64,000 nt of DNA from Agrypnia vestita (GCA_016648135.1 JADDOH010002131.1:1-64000), one strand, 5' to 3'; shown: positions 11,201-23,654, numbered from the stretch's first letter. The notes: a model not told the origin generated them from the letters alone. Numbers and translations: made by a program.

Positions 11201-14200
11201 TATCTATGAGACAGAATTAGGTTGGTTAGTCATCATATTTAATAATATGTACATTGAATAATATGTTGAATATCTCACCTCAGTCAGGCATTTGAGGGTG
11301 ATGATTTCAGTGGGTAGTGTCCTCAGCCGATTGTTGTGGAGCCGCAAGCACTTGAGATGATTTAATTTCCCGATGCTCGCTGGAAGCTGTTCTATCAAGT
11401 TCTCGCTGAGCACGAGCATCTGAAGGCTCTTCAGTTGTCCCACAGAATCCGGAATGTCCACAATTTTGTTTCCAGCCAGCATCAATATCTGTAAACTACA
11501 GCAATAGAAACATTAGATTCTGTAAACTGCAGCAATAGGAACATTAGATTCTGTAAACATTACCAAATACACTTTCTCTCTACGCTGGCTCTCCGTGCAC
11601 TCCTATCAGCGGAGATTGAAAACAGAGAGCCTGAAACTTCCTTCTCATTATAGTTCACATAAAGTTGGAATAATTCCTTTTCAGGAATACACAGGAGTTT
11701 TCTTTGAAAACACAACATATATTTAATATTGTAATACAATGACGTAGCAAAAATAACTTCAATTTTTCTGAATAACCTAAGTTATGCAAGTGAAGATCTT
11801 AAATGTAAATCACTTGAATCACAGCTGTTTTGACAAGCGAGACGAGTCCATAAAAAGCAAAGTCAGAGACAGGTGATTCAGTGTAACCAAATGTCAATAA
11901 TTAACAGAGTACCCTACGGATGTTCGGAAATAAGTTCGTTCCCAGACGTCCGAATATTTTTAAGATGTGTATAAAGTGTTCTAAAGACGAGCGATTAGTG
12001 TGAAATATAGTTAATTAAAGAATAGATCTCAAGTTAAATTTGTGTCAAGTGATTTAAGTTAATTAATAAAACTTAAATAATTAATCAAGATATATCATAG
12101 ATTATAGAATGTCTTAGGGCCGGTTGTTTCAAGTTGGATTAAAGTAAGCGTTCTCTTAAAGCATAGATTTTTACGTTCTCCACCAATCAGACGATCCGTT
12201 TTCGTAAAATCTATGCTTTTATCGACCGCTTACTTTGATCGAACTTGAAACAACCGGGCCTTATAGAGACGGAGCTATTTTTATATGGGAAAGTAAGTAT
12301 GAGAGTCTATTTTTTGGGTGTTTATAGGGCTTACAACCAATTGCGTGGCTGGCTTAAGTAATCACTTTACACAATGTAATGTTCACCAATTCCACCCACG
12401 ATACCATGTTAAAATTTTTGGAAGTTGTATATTATGTTAACTTTGCACACTTTGCTCCATAATATGCGAGTTGCATTTTTATTACCACCCTCTGGTTGAA
12501 AATTTGTATATTAACCATAAACCAATATAAATGTTGCTGTTGGAGTTATCGGAAGCAATATTATTTTTTTATATGTATGTGACATTCATCCGAATTAGTA
12601 ACATTACTTCGAGTTTGGAAATTTGGATAAAAATACTTTTTTTTCATCAAAAATACAGTTCTGTCAGATTATTATGTAAATGAGTAAATTTATATTGATT
12701 AAGTATTTTATTATACTAAATACCTAAATAATATTTTAATTTTATAGTACTATCATACATCGCAAAACATTGTTGATTCTGTTAAAATACACTAACTCAT
12801 CCTGGACTCTCAACAGACCAAAGATTAGTGGGAAAAGAAATCTAATCTAAATTGAATTAAGTGCAAAGAAACAATTAATGTGCATGACAATTATAATTAT
12901 TGTAATACGCAGCAAACCAAACACTTTCATTGGAAATGTTGACAGTTGATAAGAGAAACAAAATGAGTAAGATAAGAAATGACGCTTGAATTATTAATTA
13001 ACGTACATGTTGTTCAGATTACTATGAAATGTGATCAGCGGTGAGCGAAGTCCTGCGCCACCCGCAAAAATAATACTGGATTAGGTAATACAGCTAAGGC
13101 CCGGTTGTTTCAAGTTGGATTAGAATAAAAGTTCGTTTAAAGCATAGATTTTTACAGAAACGGATTGTTTGATTGGTGGAGAACGCAAAAATCTATGCTT
13201 TAAACGAAATTTTACTTTGATCCAACTTGAAACAACCGGCCCTAAGTAAGACATCTATTAAATGTGATAATCTTGACTGGCCACTATTCTGTTGATTTAT
13301 CAGCACCAGTGTCTCGTAGAAAAAACTTTGAGGCAGTCTTTGTCATTCAATTTTGAATAGAAATATTCCTTAAACTTTGGTGGAATTTTGACAGTTACGG
13401 AGATAATTGACATCAAAGTTTGCATTTTTGACGTGTAACACCTTTCCTCTCGCTTTCCTGCAACCTGCAATCAAGACACCCGCAATTTCAATTAACCAAT
13501 GATCACCAATTATCCAATAAATGCCTTTTTTTACATAAATAATAAACAATAATTACCCTTAATGAAAATCATTCTCAAATTTTATGTAATTTATGTGATT
13601 ATTTTTAAATATTTATTCAAAGTTTTCATACAGTTGCCGGCAAACTTCTTGAAATTCTTTGGCGTAGTGGGGGAATGCGCAGAAGACAAAATTTGGGTCT
13701 CTTTGGTGGAATGGTGGAACATGTGCAAACTTCCCCCCACTACACCGTAAAATTTCAAGATGTTTGCCGGCTACTGTAAAATGTGTTTGGCGGCACACTA
13801 CTGCCATCTATGAAAATAAATAAAAACATATAATTGACCAAACACATTTCTAAACTGAATGCATATTTATGTAGATATACGGTACCTACCTAGTGCGGCG
13901 AATTTCGATAATAAATAAATGCACATACTTTTTCTTTACTTACTACCTATATATTAATAAATATATAGGTACTAGCTTTTTTAAATTTTGATGTTAATTT
14001 CTGTTGGCGCTCAATTGTCATTTTTAATTGTGAGATGTCAAATGTTACACATCATATCTACTGTACATCTACTGTAAGGCTCTTTCGTCTTTTTTAATAT
14101 TTTTGGTTTATCATTTGTAAAATGTTAGACTACCATGAAATTAATTTATATGAAATAATAAAAATTCAATCGCTTTGATACAGCAAAATGATTAAAAACT

Positions 14201-17200
14201 TGCAAACAAAATCTGATTTAAATTTCATATTCTTAAAATTAGAAAAAAAAAATTTTTTCAAAGCTTTCTGTCATTTTATTTAACTTGTGTCAAAGAAAAC
14301 GAATTTGTAATACTTCTTACAAGTTATTGTAGTCATAGTCCAACTTTTTATTTTTAAAAAAGTCTGAAATATTTAGAGAGAAAAATGCAAACTTTGATGA
14401 CTTATCTCTGTAACTGTCGACGTTTCACCGAAAGTGTAAAGAAAATGTTCTATTCAAAATTGAATGAAAAAGAGGTCTTAAAGATTTTTCTACGAGCTAC
14501 AAGACACCATATATGTGAAGTTTATAAATATATTTATATCTTTTGGTAGAATTTGTAGACTTGTAATGTCTACCCAGATCAACAATTTTAATTTACACCA
14601 AGACCAAAACAATTTGGAAAAAAATCCTAAAACCAAAATGATACGCTGTTAAATCACACAAGTAAATAAGCTAAATTTTTTTTTTTTCTTTATTTTATAA
14701 TTTTTTTTATTTTGTGGAAAATTAACAGCAAATCAACATCTTAACAAATATAAAATATTATGCCAATTACAAATTTTCCACTGAATATAGTAATTTAATT
14801 TAACAGCGAGTGGAGTGCATTTATTTAATGATTGTGAGGACATGCGTGTACACCAAAACAGGATTCGAAAAAATCGGATTTTTATACTAAAAAATCGGAT
14901 TTTTGGAAATATATTCGATGTATATCAAAAATTGGATATATATCCAAACTTTTTTCTCCTTTTTTGCACACTTCGATTGTTACAAACTCGAAATAATTAG
15001 GAAATTAATTTTTTTATTTTGTACATGAGTTATTATTTAATAAATAAATTAATTGCATACTGAAAAAAGCTAATATATGCAATTATTATATACAAGTTAT
15101 AATAGTTGCTCTTTCTAATATAGTGTTATGGATGTTTGTTTCTTTGTGTGAAATAAAAAACGGATTATATGAAACAAATTTAACTAAAAAACAACCATAG
15201 CACTTTTCAAAATACAACTAGCGCCATCTCTTAACGACCGCAGAACGTTTTTTGAATATATATTAAAAATAAAAATCAAGCCATAAATATTGTGATATAT
15301 ATCCGCAGATATATATCCTCGAACCCTGCACCAAAGTACAAAACATAATAGATAAGAATGAAAAGGGATCGGAATGCCGCATTTTATTACCACGCCTAAT
15401 ACCAAATGCTGATTTTTTTTACTTAACACCCTTTCCACTCGATTTTTTTTTAACTAATGTAAGTTAAGTAAAAGATTGTGAAGTATAAACAAACAACTCA
15501 AATAACATTTCCTCGAAATCCTCAGATTATTAGAACGCATGGAAACAGCATTTTTAATTGGATATTGTAAATATTGAAAGAGCTTATCATTGCGAACGAC
15601 ACACATTGATATTTATGTCAACTTACACCACACGGAGATGGCTGGAATGTTTAGACATGTGCGCCTGCTAGAGATTATAGGTTTGAGAGTATAAACAAAA
15701 CTATTACAGATTAAAAGTTTTATTTCAGAGGAAAATGTTGATGTTATATGTATTTGCATAATAATGCACATTCATCAGAGGATGCGAAGAAGCAGCATAA
15801 TACAGAGAGCACATAACTCAAATTCACAAAAAATACTTCCTACAGCAGAGAGGCAATACAAAAGTATGTACACCGTCACCAAAAAAATTGGGCAATTCCT
15901 TTACAACACAATTTGAGTATCACAATATACATGCAGGAGCGCTTCAAAAATGATCCTGCACATTGCCAGTATAAAAAATAAAATTGTAAATAAAAAAGTT
16001 CTGAGATTTACAGATTATTTTAAAATACATAATATACAGTGGAAATCTTTTAATACCATTACACATTGACAAAATTACTATGCGATTTCAAATATTTGTT
16101 TTTTCGTAACACAAAACAAAAAATCGCTTAACACAAGATTTCCGTATCACGGGGAACAACAAATTATAAATATGATGCCAGTGATTTTAAAGTTAGATAA
16201 GCGTTGTTATACAAAAAACCTGAAGTTGCCATTATTATTGATGACTGTCCCACTCACCCTGATGTTAAATTAAGAGCCATAAAGCTTGTATTTTTGCTTC
16301 CAAAAACCACAAGCACTTTGCAGCCTTGTTATCAAAGCATTTTTCAAAATTTGAAATTTTATTATCAAAAGCAATAGTTTAGAAAATATTTGATCGTCAT
16401 TCATGCAAAGGGGGATTTTTTTATCAGTGTATTGAGTGAATTGCATATATGAGAAGCTAGGTGCGAGAAGGCAATTCTCCAAGATTCAGTATGTTCACAG
16501 TTATGAAAGTCAGGAGTTGTCTCCAAAGAATCTCCCGGAAGCACAATCACCGTCTCAGAGATTGTATCAAGTCAAAAAATCTCATTAGCGGACGTAGACC
16601 ATAAGACTAGAACAGTTACACATCAGAAACTTGGACAGTGACAAAACACAATGAAAAGCTCATTGAAAGAAAATTCTTTGCATAATTTATGACTTTTTTT
16701 CATTAAATTTTACTAAATGGCAATGGCGTCTGAAGTGTAATATAAATTCCTGTAATTTGATTCTCGCTTTATGCCGCGCCAGCCAGGAGTATTCATTTCA
16801 ACTACAATACAAAGCAGCGGGTCAGACGGATTAGGTGTCAGACTACATTTATCACTCTTCACATTCCTTTGTCTGATAAAAGAACTTGTTTAATTAAATA
16901 CTTCGGGTGGAAATGCTGGGCGAAGTATGAAGAATAAAATGTACATTAAAAAAAATAGCACTCAATCTCCGAGTGTAGAGTCAAGGCTGCACAGGTCATA
17001 AATAAATAATAAAAATATATTGGTTACGCTTCATATCGCTTCCATACTTTAAACGAGACAAAAAAACCAAGTAACCAGAGATTGGACTGAGGTCACGGGG
17101 TCTCGGGATGATCATGATAAAGAGAGACGTTGAGTTTACACGCTGACTTTGTATACTCGTTTCAACTGTGACATTAGTCCGTTTATTATAAGTAAACAAG

Positions 17201-20200
17201 TATCAAAAATACAAACATGCGACATTTTCTTTGATTGAAATTAAATGTTTTGATTAGGCAGACTCAATGAATAAAATAAATGCAAAGGAAAGCAGAAAGC
17301 ACAGATGACATTGAATGAAATTCTAATCACAATCGGCTTATTGACTGGCAGCCGTTTGAATGCAGGGTGCCTCATAGGTAGTAAGTTCCTGCCTTGATAA
17401 TGATTCGAAAATTTTCAAGCAATCATAACCTAATATAAATAGTTATGGTGATATGCAATTTCAAAGTTTGCTTTTTTTTTAAATTCTGCCTTATTTTTTG
17501 CAAAAAAAATCATTATTATTAGAGTAACATATCATTGCTGTATTTATAATTAAGCCTATGTGCCGTTTAATACATTCTCAGATGAATTAATCAATTTGTC
17601 AATTTTTCAATATACTAAAAAAAACATTGCCGTTATTATTTAAAATATTTTTTATAAATCTAGTGTGTGCAATTATGTTTTAAAACAGTTTCATTTGTTT
17701 ATCTCAGAATGTACTAAAAAGGCACATAGGCTTAATTATATATACAGCGACGATATATTGATTATGAAAAATGCAAAAATTGATACTGCGTTTCTCGTAA
17801 CTATTGATATTAGGTCATGGTTGCTTGAACATTTTCGACTATGAGATACCGTGTATATATGAAAGACAAAAGTCATGTCCAGACCTAAAATAATTTTATT
17901 ATAAGTAATGTTAATAATATCCAATGGTTCCACAAGTTGTGAGGTTTCTTATGAGTGGTAGTAAAATATTTTTTAAATGGTAGAAAACTGTACACTCTAC
18001 GAAACAGTGAAACATGGGAAAAGTGAATTATGCCAGCATATGGATGCCACATTAACTCTCAGGGTACAACGAGAATATTTCTGCATTGAATCGGGTCTAG
18101 ATTGCATATTCAATGAAAAACAGGTCCTTTATAGTTAGTTTCTAAACAAAATCTGGTACCAACACTAAAAAGTAAGGCCACAGAAAAAGTGCTTTGTGCA
18201 TTCGCTTTGATATTCCAATAATGACCAATGTCGATCTGCTAAAAGAAGACCAAAATTAATAAGCAAGGCTGTTTATTACTAATGCTAGTATTACTTACTA
18301 AGGCTACATGCCCAGCAACATGCGGCAACGATTTTTTTAATAAATAAATTGTGATTCAAGATGGTAAATTTTTACAGAATCTCCGTATTTTTATCCCTTT
18401 CAACAACCACTTACATCAACCACTTTATCGTTTTCTAGAAGGAAAAAAATTCCAAAAAAAAATTAATTTATAAGATATATTCGACCTTATCCTGAACTAA
18501 GCAATATTGCTATTTCTGTATCATTCTAGATTATTTTTTTAAAGCACAATTTTCACGCTTGCGAATGAGAATACCCCCTTAAGAGCCAAAGGTTATAAAG
18601 ACAAAATCCATTAAATAATTTTTAGATAAAATAATCTCCACAGACTTCCAATACATATAATAAAATACATGTTGTGACGTTCCTTTGTACATGACTCAGC
18701 AATATTGGAGAGCGTTACGAAGGCACTTAATGACAATCAACTGTTTATGACCGGTAATGAATGTACACCAACTCTACCAGTACTTGACACAGGAGTCATG
18801 CATAGGGATTATAATCCCGGAGCATTTTTCCAATCCCGGGATTACGGAAGGCCAATCCCGGGATCCCGGGAACAGTCCTGAGATTGGTCAAGATCGCTAT
18901 AGGTAAATAGGAAATAAGAATATAATTTAAATAAATGATGAAAATATTCATTAAAGTACAATACAAGCTATTTCTTTAAATTTTGGCACTTATTAAAGTA
19001 GATAAATTTATGAGACTGAATTTTAAGTTATATTATAACAAGTCCCTTACGTTGCAAATATTTTTATTTTAATCATACAAAAATTAAATGTACTCTATGC
19101 CTTTATTATAATTCTAATCCTACAAAGTGCATAATTTATATAACTTCAATTACCTGCATAATAATATGCAACAAAATTATGTTTTTGTTATAATAATAAT
19201 AATAAATATAATTATTTCAACAAGTGTCAAACAAAACGATAAAGAGACAAGAGTTGCACAGTTCAACCGAAGTCTGATTTGAAAGAAAAATAATCTTTTA
19301 ACAGACTATATGATTTAATTAATTAGAATTCTTGATTATGAGGTATAATTTTTTCAATATTTTTATATTAATGACAGTGAAATTTTCTTAGTACGCATGT
19401 AAAATTTAATTAAAATAATCAATGTTTTAATGGTTTTATGGACATACTGCAATATAGGAAACAGAATGTTTAATTTGTGTCTTTTTTAAAAAGATATATT
19501 TAACAACTTGTCGAAAAATATTAATTAATATCTGAATAGCACCACTTCTTCTTCAAACTGTATAAATCAATTTGTAAATAAAATATTTGGTCTTTATTTG
19601 AAAATATACGAGATTAAGTGTACCAAAGATATGAATTGCATGAAAACTATAATGGTGTTTCGGAGTTATAATTTTTTTGATGTTATAACAATATACTTGT
19701 TCATATTTTTTTAAGGAAATACTTCAAGAGTAAATGGATCTATTATAATAAAATTGATTAAAAGTTTACTTACGTTAAATTTAGCAAAATCAAGAGCAAA
19801 TACGAAAATCGTGTACTGGGGCCTCTTAAGTGAAAACATTGCTTCTCATTAATTTATCAATAATAGGAAATAAATGTTGAACAAATCAGTATTAAATTCT
19901 TAATCAAACATTTGCCAACTGCACCTATGTATACTGTTAAATCTACAAATTTCAATTTTCTTTTTACTATTGTAAACCTTCCAATTTGCTGTACATTTTC
20001 TGATAATGTTAAAAAATATTATTTTTTTTTACTGATTTTTATGAAAAAAAAAAGGCTAAATCCAAGATAATGGTCCCATTGCATATACAACGAAAATGAT
20101 TATTTCACTATATTATTGAATGTGCTAATAACAAAATGAAAGATAATTTACGTTTAAAAAGTAAGTATTAAATAAGATATTACACTTTAAAGTTTCGAAA

Positions 20201-21490
20201 AATGCACTGCATATTTTGACATTTCATAGGCAATATATAAGGTTAGGTTTGGTTAGGTTAGGTCAGGTCATTAGGTTTGGTTTGTTTAATTTAGATTACG
20301 ATTATTTCAGGTAGATTAAATTAACAGGATATTAAATTATATAGTGAAATACTTATTTTCATTGTATGAACAACGGGACCATAGTTTTGGATTATTCCAA
20401 AAAAAAACTTTTTTTTTTAATGGTTAAGAAAGTAAAATGAAAATCGATATTGCGGATTCAACAGTTTACATAAGGACCGTCGAAATGGCACATCTAGTAT
20501 TATAGTATTTTCGTATAAAAGCAAAGGAAACAATACAAATAAAAACGAGATAAGAGTTAATTTTACTGTGATGGCCGTGATGTAACTTAAAAAAATTTTG
20601 AATTTATAAAAAACTATAACACTTAGAGCTTTGACATTTTCAGCACATAAAGATATGGTATTGAGTTGACCAAACCCATATACAACTCATTTTTGCATTT
20701 TGTGGGTCGGTCCCTTTCTGCATAACTACTTCCAACTGTAGGATTACAAAAGAGGAAGAACACACTAGAATAGAAAAATAAGATTAAAAAATAATTTTAT
20801 AGATGAACTTATTATAAAGTTTAATCAACTACCCCTACTATCTCTGCCTATCCCCGTGGAAAAAGGTTTATTATATAGGGCGCATAAAGTGAATAATACA
20901 ATAATTATGTCCCTCGCTTCACGGGTCAAGTGATTGAAGCCAGAATAAAAGCGAGTTCCAGCACTATTGCCCCTAACATAATAGTTGTGAACTCACCCCG
21001 TAAGCTTCCATATATCTTTGGGAACATTGGTGATATTGTTGGCGCCTAGGAATAAGTATTTCAAAGAAGTCAGCTCCAGTAACTGCTCCGGAAAAGTCGT
21101 AAGCATGTTCCCGCTAAGGTTGAGTTCCTTCAGAGTGCCTGCTCGGTGAAAGAAGGACTTGGGCAATGATTCGTTTGTAAGACAATTATGCTTAATAGTC
21201 AAAGATGCCAGAGGGCAGGTTCTTAAGATATCAGGTAGAGATGTCAATCTGTTACTACTGATGTCCAAAACTTTCAAATTAATAAATTTAACTACAGTAT
21301 CTGGTACAGACGTCATTCTGTTTCCGGACAGGAGCATGATCTCGTACTGGTCGGCCGACTTTTTCTGTCCGGAGGCACATTCTTCCAGAGTTTCTTCGAT
21401 TGCCACTCTTCCCAGCATCTGCCCCGATAGGTCCAAGGTCTTCTGTTCCCTCGCGTCACTATCGCAACTATCCGACGTATAGCATTCCAT
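8053..21490 (-). CDS. Lrrc58: LRRC58-like leucine-rich repeat protein (gene span, 4 coding exons, 358 aa)
   Basis: Joined exons 21490-20997, 11495-11279, 10293-10104 and 8228-8053 give one 358-aa frame with matching phases (2, 0, 1). After an acidic N-terminus (MECYTSDSCDSD) come successive LRRs of the L-x-x-L-x-L-x-x-N type through about residue 235. Then LSLRDNPLVVRFVRD, a segment LLELAARTVK, and a Cys-rich tail (CCVNPKC, VDFCGKYRLPL, LCSSRC) ending KKVLLG. This order and the KVLLG end are diagnostic of LRRC58, whose vertebrate form is about 370 aa. The protein is probably cytosolic: no signal peptide or membrane helix is visible. LRRs imply protein binding; a ubiquitin-ligase receptor role has been discussed for vertebrate LRRC58, but nothing in this sequence shows it. 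Introns are 9,501, 985 and 1,875 bp. Confidence 0.93.
8783..9756. mobile_element. pogo/Tigger-like MITE, composite copy in Lrrc58 intron 3
   Basis: TA (8781-8782) then CAGTAGAACCTCATTAA; the right end is ATGGGGTTTTACTG then TA (9757-9758). TA target sites and CAGT tips are typical of pogo/Tc1-mariner elements. The left and right parts repeat one block in direct orientation (AATATTTATTA..TAAT.CAAAGATC near 8978 and again near 9449), so the copy looks like two overlapping partial copies around about 390 bp of other DNA. The simpler 441-bp relative is at 35395-35835. Confidence 0.7.
9964..10003 (-). ncRNA. Hammerhead-like module (family B)
   Basis: Minus strand: ACC (10003-10001), core CTGAAGA (10000-9994), T, stem II GCCTG (9992-9988) with 8-nt loop and CAGGC (9979-9975), GAAA (9974-9971), CGCC, then GGT (9966-9964) pairing with ACC. 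CTGAAGA fits the CUGANGA consensus because position 7 is free. The expected U before the cleavage site is C here, so this copy is probably inactive. It sits in Lrrc58 intron 3, 100 nt from exon 3. Confidence 0.4.
10104..10293 (-). CDS. Lrrc58: Lrrc58 coding exon 3
   Basis: Acceptor CTTGTAG, then LSLRDNPLVVRFVRD, LLELAARTVKL and CCVNPKCKG; donor GTATAT at 10103. The exon closes the LRR array and begins the Cys-rich C-terminal region. It is 63 codons plus 1 nt, in phase with exons 2 and 4. Confidence 0.92.
10913..10952. repeat. Hairpin with GTTTCGTCAGGG / CCCTGATGAAAC arms
   Basis: A 15-bp imperfect stem with a short AT loop in Lrrc58 intron 2. It carries CTGATGA next to AAAC but has no stem II between them, so it is grouped with the hammerhead-like foldbacks by sequence only. 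Confidence 0.5.
11279..11495 (-). CDS. Lrrc58: Lrrc58 coding exon 2
   Basis: The acceptor is CTGTAG (ending 11496), so the junction codon is GG|T and the protein reads KLTGLQILMLAGN, which keeps the LRR spacing. Using the next AG, 7 nt further in, would drop a partial codon set and shift phase. It encodes three LRRs (KIVDIPDSV, LIEQLPASI, RLRTLPTEI) and ends LKCLTE at donor GTGAGA. A 31-bp tandem duplication covers the acceptor region. Confidence 0.9.
11491..11552. repeat. 31-bp tandem duplication across the Lrrc58 exon 2 acceptor
   Basis: Units 11491-11521 and 11522-11552 differ at two bases. Each, read on the minus strand, contains a pyrimidine-rich TTGCTG followed by an AG, so the intron end offers two acceptors 31 nt apart. 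Use of the distal one would shift the frame. Confidence 0.85.
12117..12260. mobile_element. PIF/Harbinger-like palindromic MITE, copy 2
   Basis: A 144-bp foldback beginning GGGCCGGTTGTTTCAAGTT and ending in its reverse complement AACTTGAAACAACCGGGCC, flanked by TTA on both sides (12114-12116 and 12261-12263). The inner arms share AAAGCATAGATTTTTACG. It is in Lrrc58 intron 1. Confidence 0.85.
13098..13242. mobile_element. PIF/Harbinger-like palindromic MITE, copy 3
   Basis: 145 bp, tips GGCCCGGTTGTTTCAAG and CTTGAAACAACCGGCC, TAA target duplication at 13095-13097 and 13243-13245. It is the best-preserved copy: long arms, short centre around GATTGGTGGAGAA. Confidence 0.88.
13307..14508. mobile_element. 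1.2-kb foldback element with ~120-bp TIRs
   Basis: The left end (GTCTCGTAGAAAAAACTTT, then TCATTCAATTTTGAATAGAA, then GACAGTTACGGAGATAA and CAAAGTTTGCATTTTT near 13430) is mirrored by the right end at about 14385-14508. The interior is AT-rich with no transposase; a separate MITE (13631-13776) is nested inside. The TIR layout resembles the elements at 17.4, 37.0, 54.9 and 62.5 kb, which also end in a CAAAGTTTGCATTTTT-like block. Confidence 0.65.
13631..13776. mobile_element. TA-flanked MITE (CAGTTGCCGGCAAAC family), intact copy
   Basis: Tips CAGTTGCCGGCAAACTTCTT and, in reverse, CAGTAGCCGGCAAACATCTT; TA at 13629-13630 and 13777-13778. The 146-bp element is nested in the 13.3-14.5 kb foldback. 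The overlapping ORFs on both strands are palindrome artefacts. The second copy at 52422-52761 carries a SINE. Confidence 0.85.
17363..17852. mobile_element. Foldback element, CAGGGTG family, copy 1
   Basis: Left arm CAGGGTGCCTCATAGGTAGT, then TTCAAGCAATCATAACCTAATAT. Right arm in reverse order with ATTAGGTCATGGTTGCTTGAA and GAGATACCG. About 490 bp with a non-coding AT-rich centre. Related copies: 36985-37286, 54884-55310 and 62400-62672. Confidence 0.6.
18795..18885. repeat. Cluster of CCCGGGAT(T) palindromes
   Basis: At least four overlapping occurrences of AATCCCGGGAT or ATCCCGGGA within 90 bp. It is a simple palindromic repeat with no gene association. Confidence 0.6.
20238..20283 (+). 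repeat. Short degenerate TTAGG-like stretch
   Basis: GGTTAGGTTTGGTTAGGTTAGG followed by GTCAGGTCATTAGG. TTAGG is the usual insect telomere unit. Here it is interstitial, under 50 bp and impure, so it hints at the organism rather than marking a telomere. Confidence 0.55.
20997..21490 (-). CDS. Lrrc58: Lrrc58 coding exon 1
   Basis: Start ATG at 21490-21488, then 164 codons plus 2 nt, ending at the donor GTGAGT (20996-20991). It encodes the acidic start and about five LRRs (LLSGNRMTSVP, LDISSNRLTSLP, LNLSGNMLTTFP, LFLGANNITNVP). The chosen ATG is the first Met of the frame and gives the family's usual length. The + strand ORFs over this exon are shadows. Confidence 0.92.
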
Positions 21491-22164
21491 ATTTACGAGA
21501 TCCTAATTACCACTTGATAAGTAATAGGATAAGTGTGTTCCTGATGATGTTGATTCCCCACGACGCACGACACGACGACGTGCTTACTCTAAGAACGTCT
21601 GCGCGACTCCGTCTAACATTTCCGAAAGAGAGCTGATAGCTGAGTGAAGTTAAGTCGTAGGCCAAACGAGATAATGGCGTAATGGACCACACTGAGTGAA
21701 CACGATGAGATAATGCTAATTATATTCAAAATAATCTGCTCCGCTGTCATCCGCTTTGACATATACGACCCGGTCGGTTTGGTTAGAATTTTATTTTAAT
21801 TTCGCTTGCAAAAAGTCGGACGAACTGCAAATGTTGCTATGTTCACATTGTAACGTTTATTATTTAAGGGCACTGTACACATTGAGCCAACCTCGGCAGA
21901 GCGCCAACGTCAGCCAACCTCGCAAAATGGCTGACAGCTATCACACAGCGCATGACTCATTGCTGCCTGGCGAAGCACTTGAGATGGACGCGGCAATTTA
22001 TTTGTTCAAAGCTATAACTAGAGAAATATTTCGAATTTCGCTCTATAATTTTACTCTGATAGTATATCTATCGATTAAAGCAAAAGAAAAAAAATTCAAC
22101 TTGTGAAGCAGAGTTACTCTGTTGAGTTGCGGCAAATTTGCAACATCAAAACATTTAAACAATT

Positions 22165-22365
22165 TTTATTAATCAATTAGAAAAGACATACAGAAAAAAT
22201 CAAATTAACGAAAAAATATTTTAACTGCTACCGGGATTCGAACACGGACCTTCATTCAATCCGGGGATGGCGCGTTATCCAATTTCGCCATAGCGGTCTG
22301 GTAAGTTAACGAAAATTTTCCAACCTTATATGTAGTCTCTTTTTAATTGATTAACATTTTTATTC
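22165..22365 (-). mobile_element. SINE-like element with tRNA-derived head, flanked by an inverted repeat (copy 1)
   Basis: On the minus strand a tRNA-like segment (22299-22224) has an A-box-like TGGCGAAATTGGATAA and a B box GTGTTCGAATCCC (22245-22233). The flanks ATTAATCAATTAGAAAAGAC (left) and GTCTCTTTTTAATTGATTAA (right) form an inverted pair. The left flank is shared with the element at 44125-44340, whose tRNA-like head is different. The acceptor stem does not pair as in a working tRNA. Confidence 0.6.
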
Positions 22366-23106
22366 CATTTTTAAAGCAATCCACTTTTTACAATGCAATA
22401 GTCACAAATACCTTTGCGTATCTACCGGTTGAGGACGCCAGAAATTATTTTTTTCATTTTAATTATGGAAAAAATTGATACAACACATATATATTAAAGA
22501 AAACAAATTTAATTTTAGATCTTGAATTGCGCTTAAAATTCTTAAAAACGTTGCGTTTACAGAAATGAAAAAAATTGAGCGCATCACCTTTTCTTTATAA
22601 ATCCGTTGGTAATAAAAACTCTGTATACGAGTATATAAATTTTATTTTATTAACTCATCTATCCCAATTATAATAATTTCGCTGTCTATTAGTATTTTTT
22701 TTTACGTATTTTTTTCCTTTTTTTTACATATTTTTTTCTTTTTTTTATTCTTTATTATAGATTTTTCCTTTTTTATATAAATAAATAAATACTTTTTCCT
22801 TAGGAACCAATATGTAAAATTAATGTCATTTTTGATGGGTTACAGCTCCTTGAATATAATTATTATTACTAAAAAATATTTTTATTCTATGTATAATTTA
22901 TTATTTTGACTATTGTATAAAATTATTTTTTATAATTTTGATTTCATTGAATTGTTTTATTTTCTCTTTTACATTTTCATGTCTATCTTTATTTTGTCCT
23001 TGTTCTTGTTTTTGTTTTCAAATAAGTAATTTTCAGTAAATTTTCAAATAAACGTCTATTGTGTATCCATTTTGTACAAATTTTAAAGTAAAACCCTTTA
23101 AAGCCG

Positions 23107-23161
<55 letters not shown>
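23107..23161. repeat. Compound (TA)n(TG)n microsatellite
   Basis: About 14 TA units run directly into about 13 TG units. It produces a false His-Thr/Ile-Tyr repeat ORF on the minus strand. Confidence 0.95.
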
Positions 23162-23167
<6 letters not shown>

Positions 23168-23399
23168 TAAAAAAGTTCGTATTTATTATATTCAATCGGT
23201 TTGACAAAACAAACAAAAAAATAGTGATAATTTTAGTTGTGACTAAATGAAAGTTTTCGAAATACATTATCTGAAAAATAAAACTCATTCCTTGTTTTCA
23301 TAATTAATTTCTGTCCATACTCCATACTAATAATCATAACTTGAATGTTTCCTCGTTTTTTCCCGATATTTTTGACATTACATTTCGGCGATCTCCGAA

Positions 23400-23600
23400 A
23401 CACGAGAGACGTGCACCCCAGTCGGTGGACGTTGACGAACCTAAAATGGCCGATGCCGGTCGAGCGACGCCATTGTCTTTTGATGTGTGCTCGAAAAACC
23501 GACAACTAAGCCAAGCTCGGCCAACTTCCACTAACCTACGTCAAAACCCCCTGTACACATTGGGCCAACCTCGGCTTATGTGTACAGGGCGCTTTACATA
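23400..23600. repeat. CpG-containing repeat ending in a TGTACACAT hairpin
   Basis: CTGTACACATTGGGCCAACC (23552) is followed by ATGTGTACAG (23578), giving a small hairpin. The AGCCAACCTCGGC block recurs at 21890, next to a second AGCCAACCTCGC block. ORFs on both strands across it overlap each other and are not supported. Confidence 0.4.
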
Positions 23601-23654
23601 TATGCTCATCATAGACAATGGCCCTCATTCATGGCTATATAAGTACATTTATAA

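Larger units (their letters stand above)
14510..20990. other. Lrrc58 intron 1, mostly unannotated AT-rich DNA
   Basis: No exon was found. Identified parts are a foldback element at 17.36-17.85 kb, a CCCGGGATT-rich palindromic patch at 18.80-18.88 kb and TTAGG-like repeats at 20.24 kb. ORFs at 14815, 15184, 16270, 16996 and 17736 have no motif or codon structure that supports them. Confidence 0.6.

Noticed and set aside
20238..20283. Telomeric array
   Set aside because: Less than 50 bp, impure TTAGG units and internal to a gene intron.
22224..22299. Functional tRNA genes at 22.2, 44.2, 45.1 and 52.6 kb
   Set aside because: A and B boxes are present, but acceptor-stem halves do not pair properly and at least three lie in repeated elements, so they are SINE heads.
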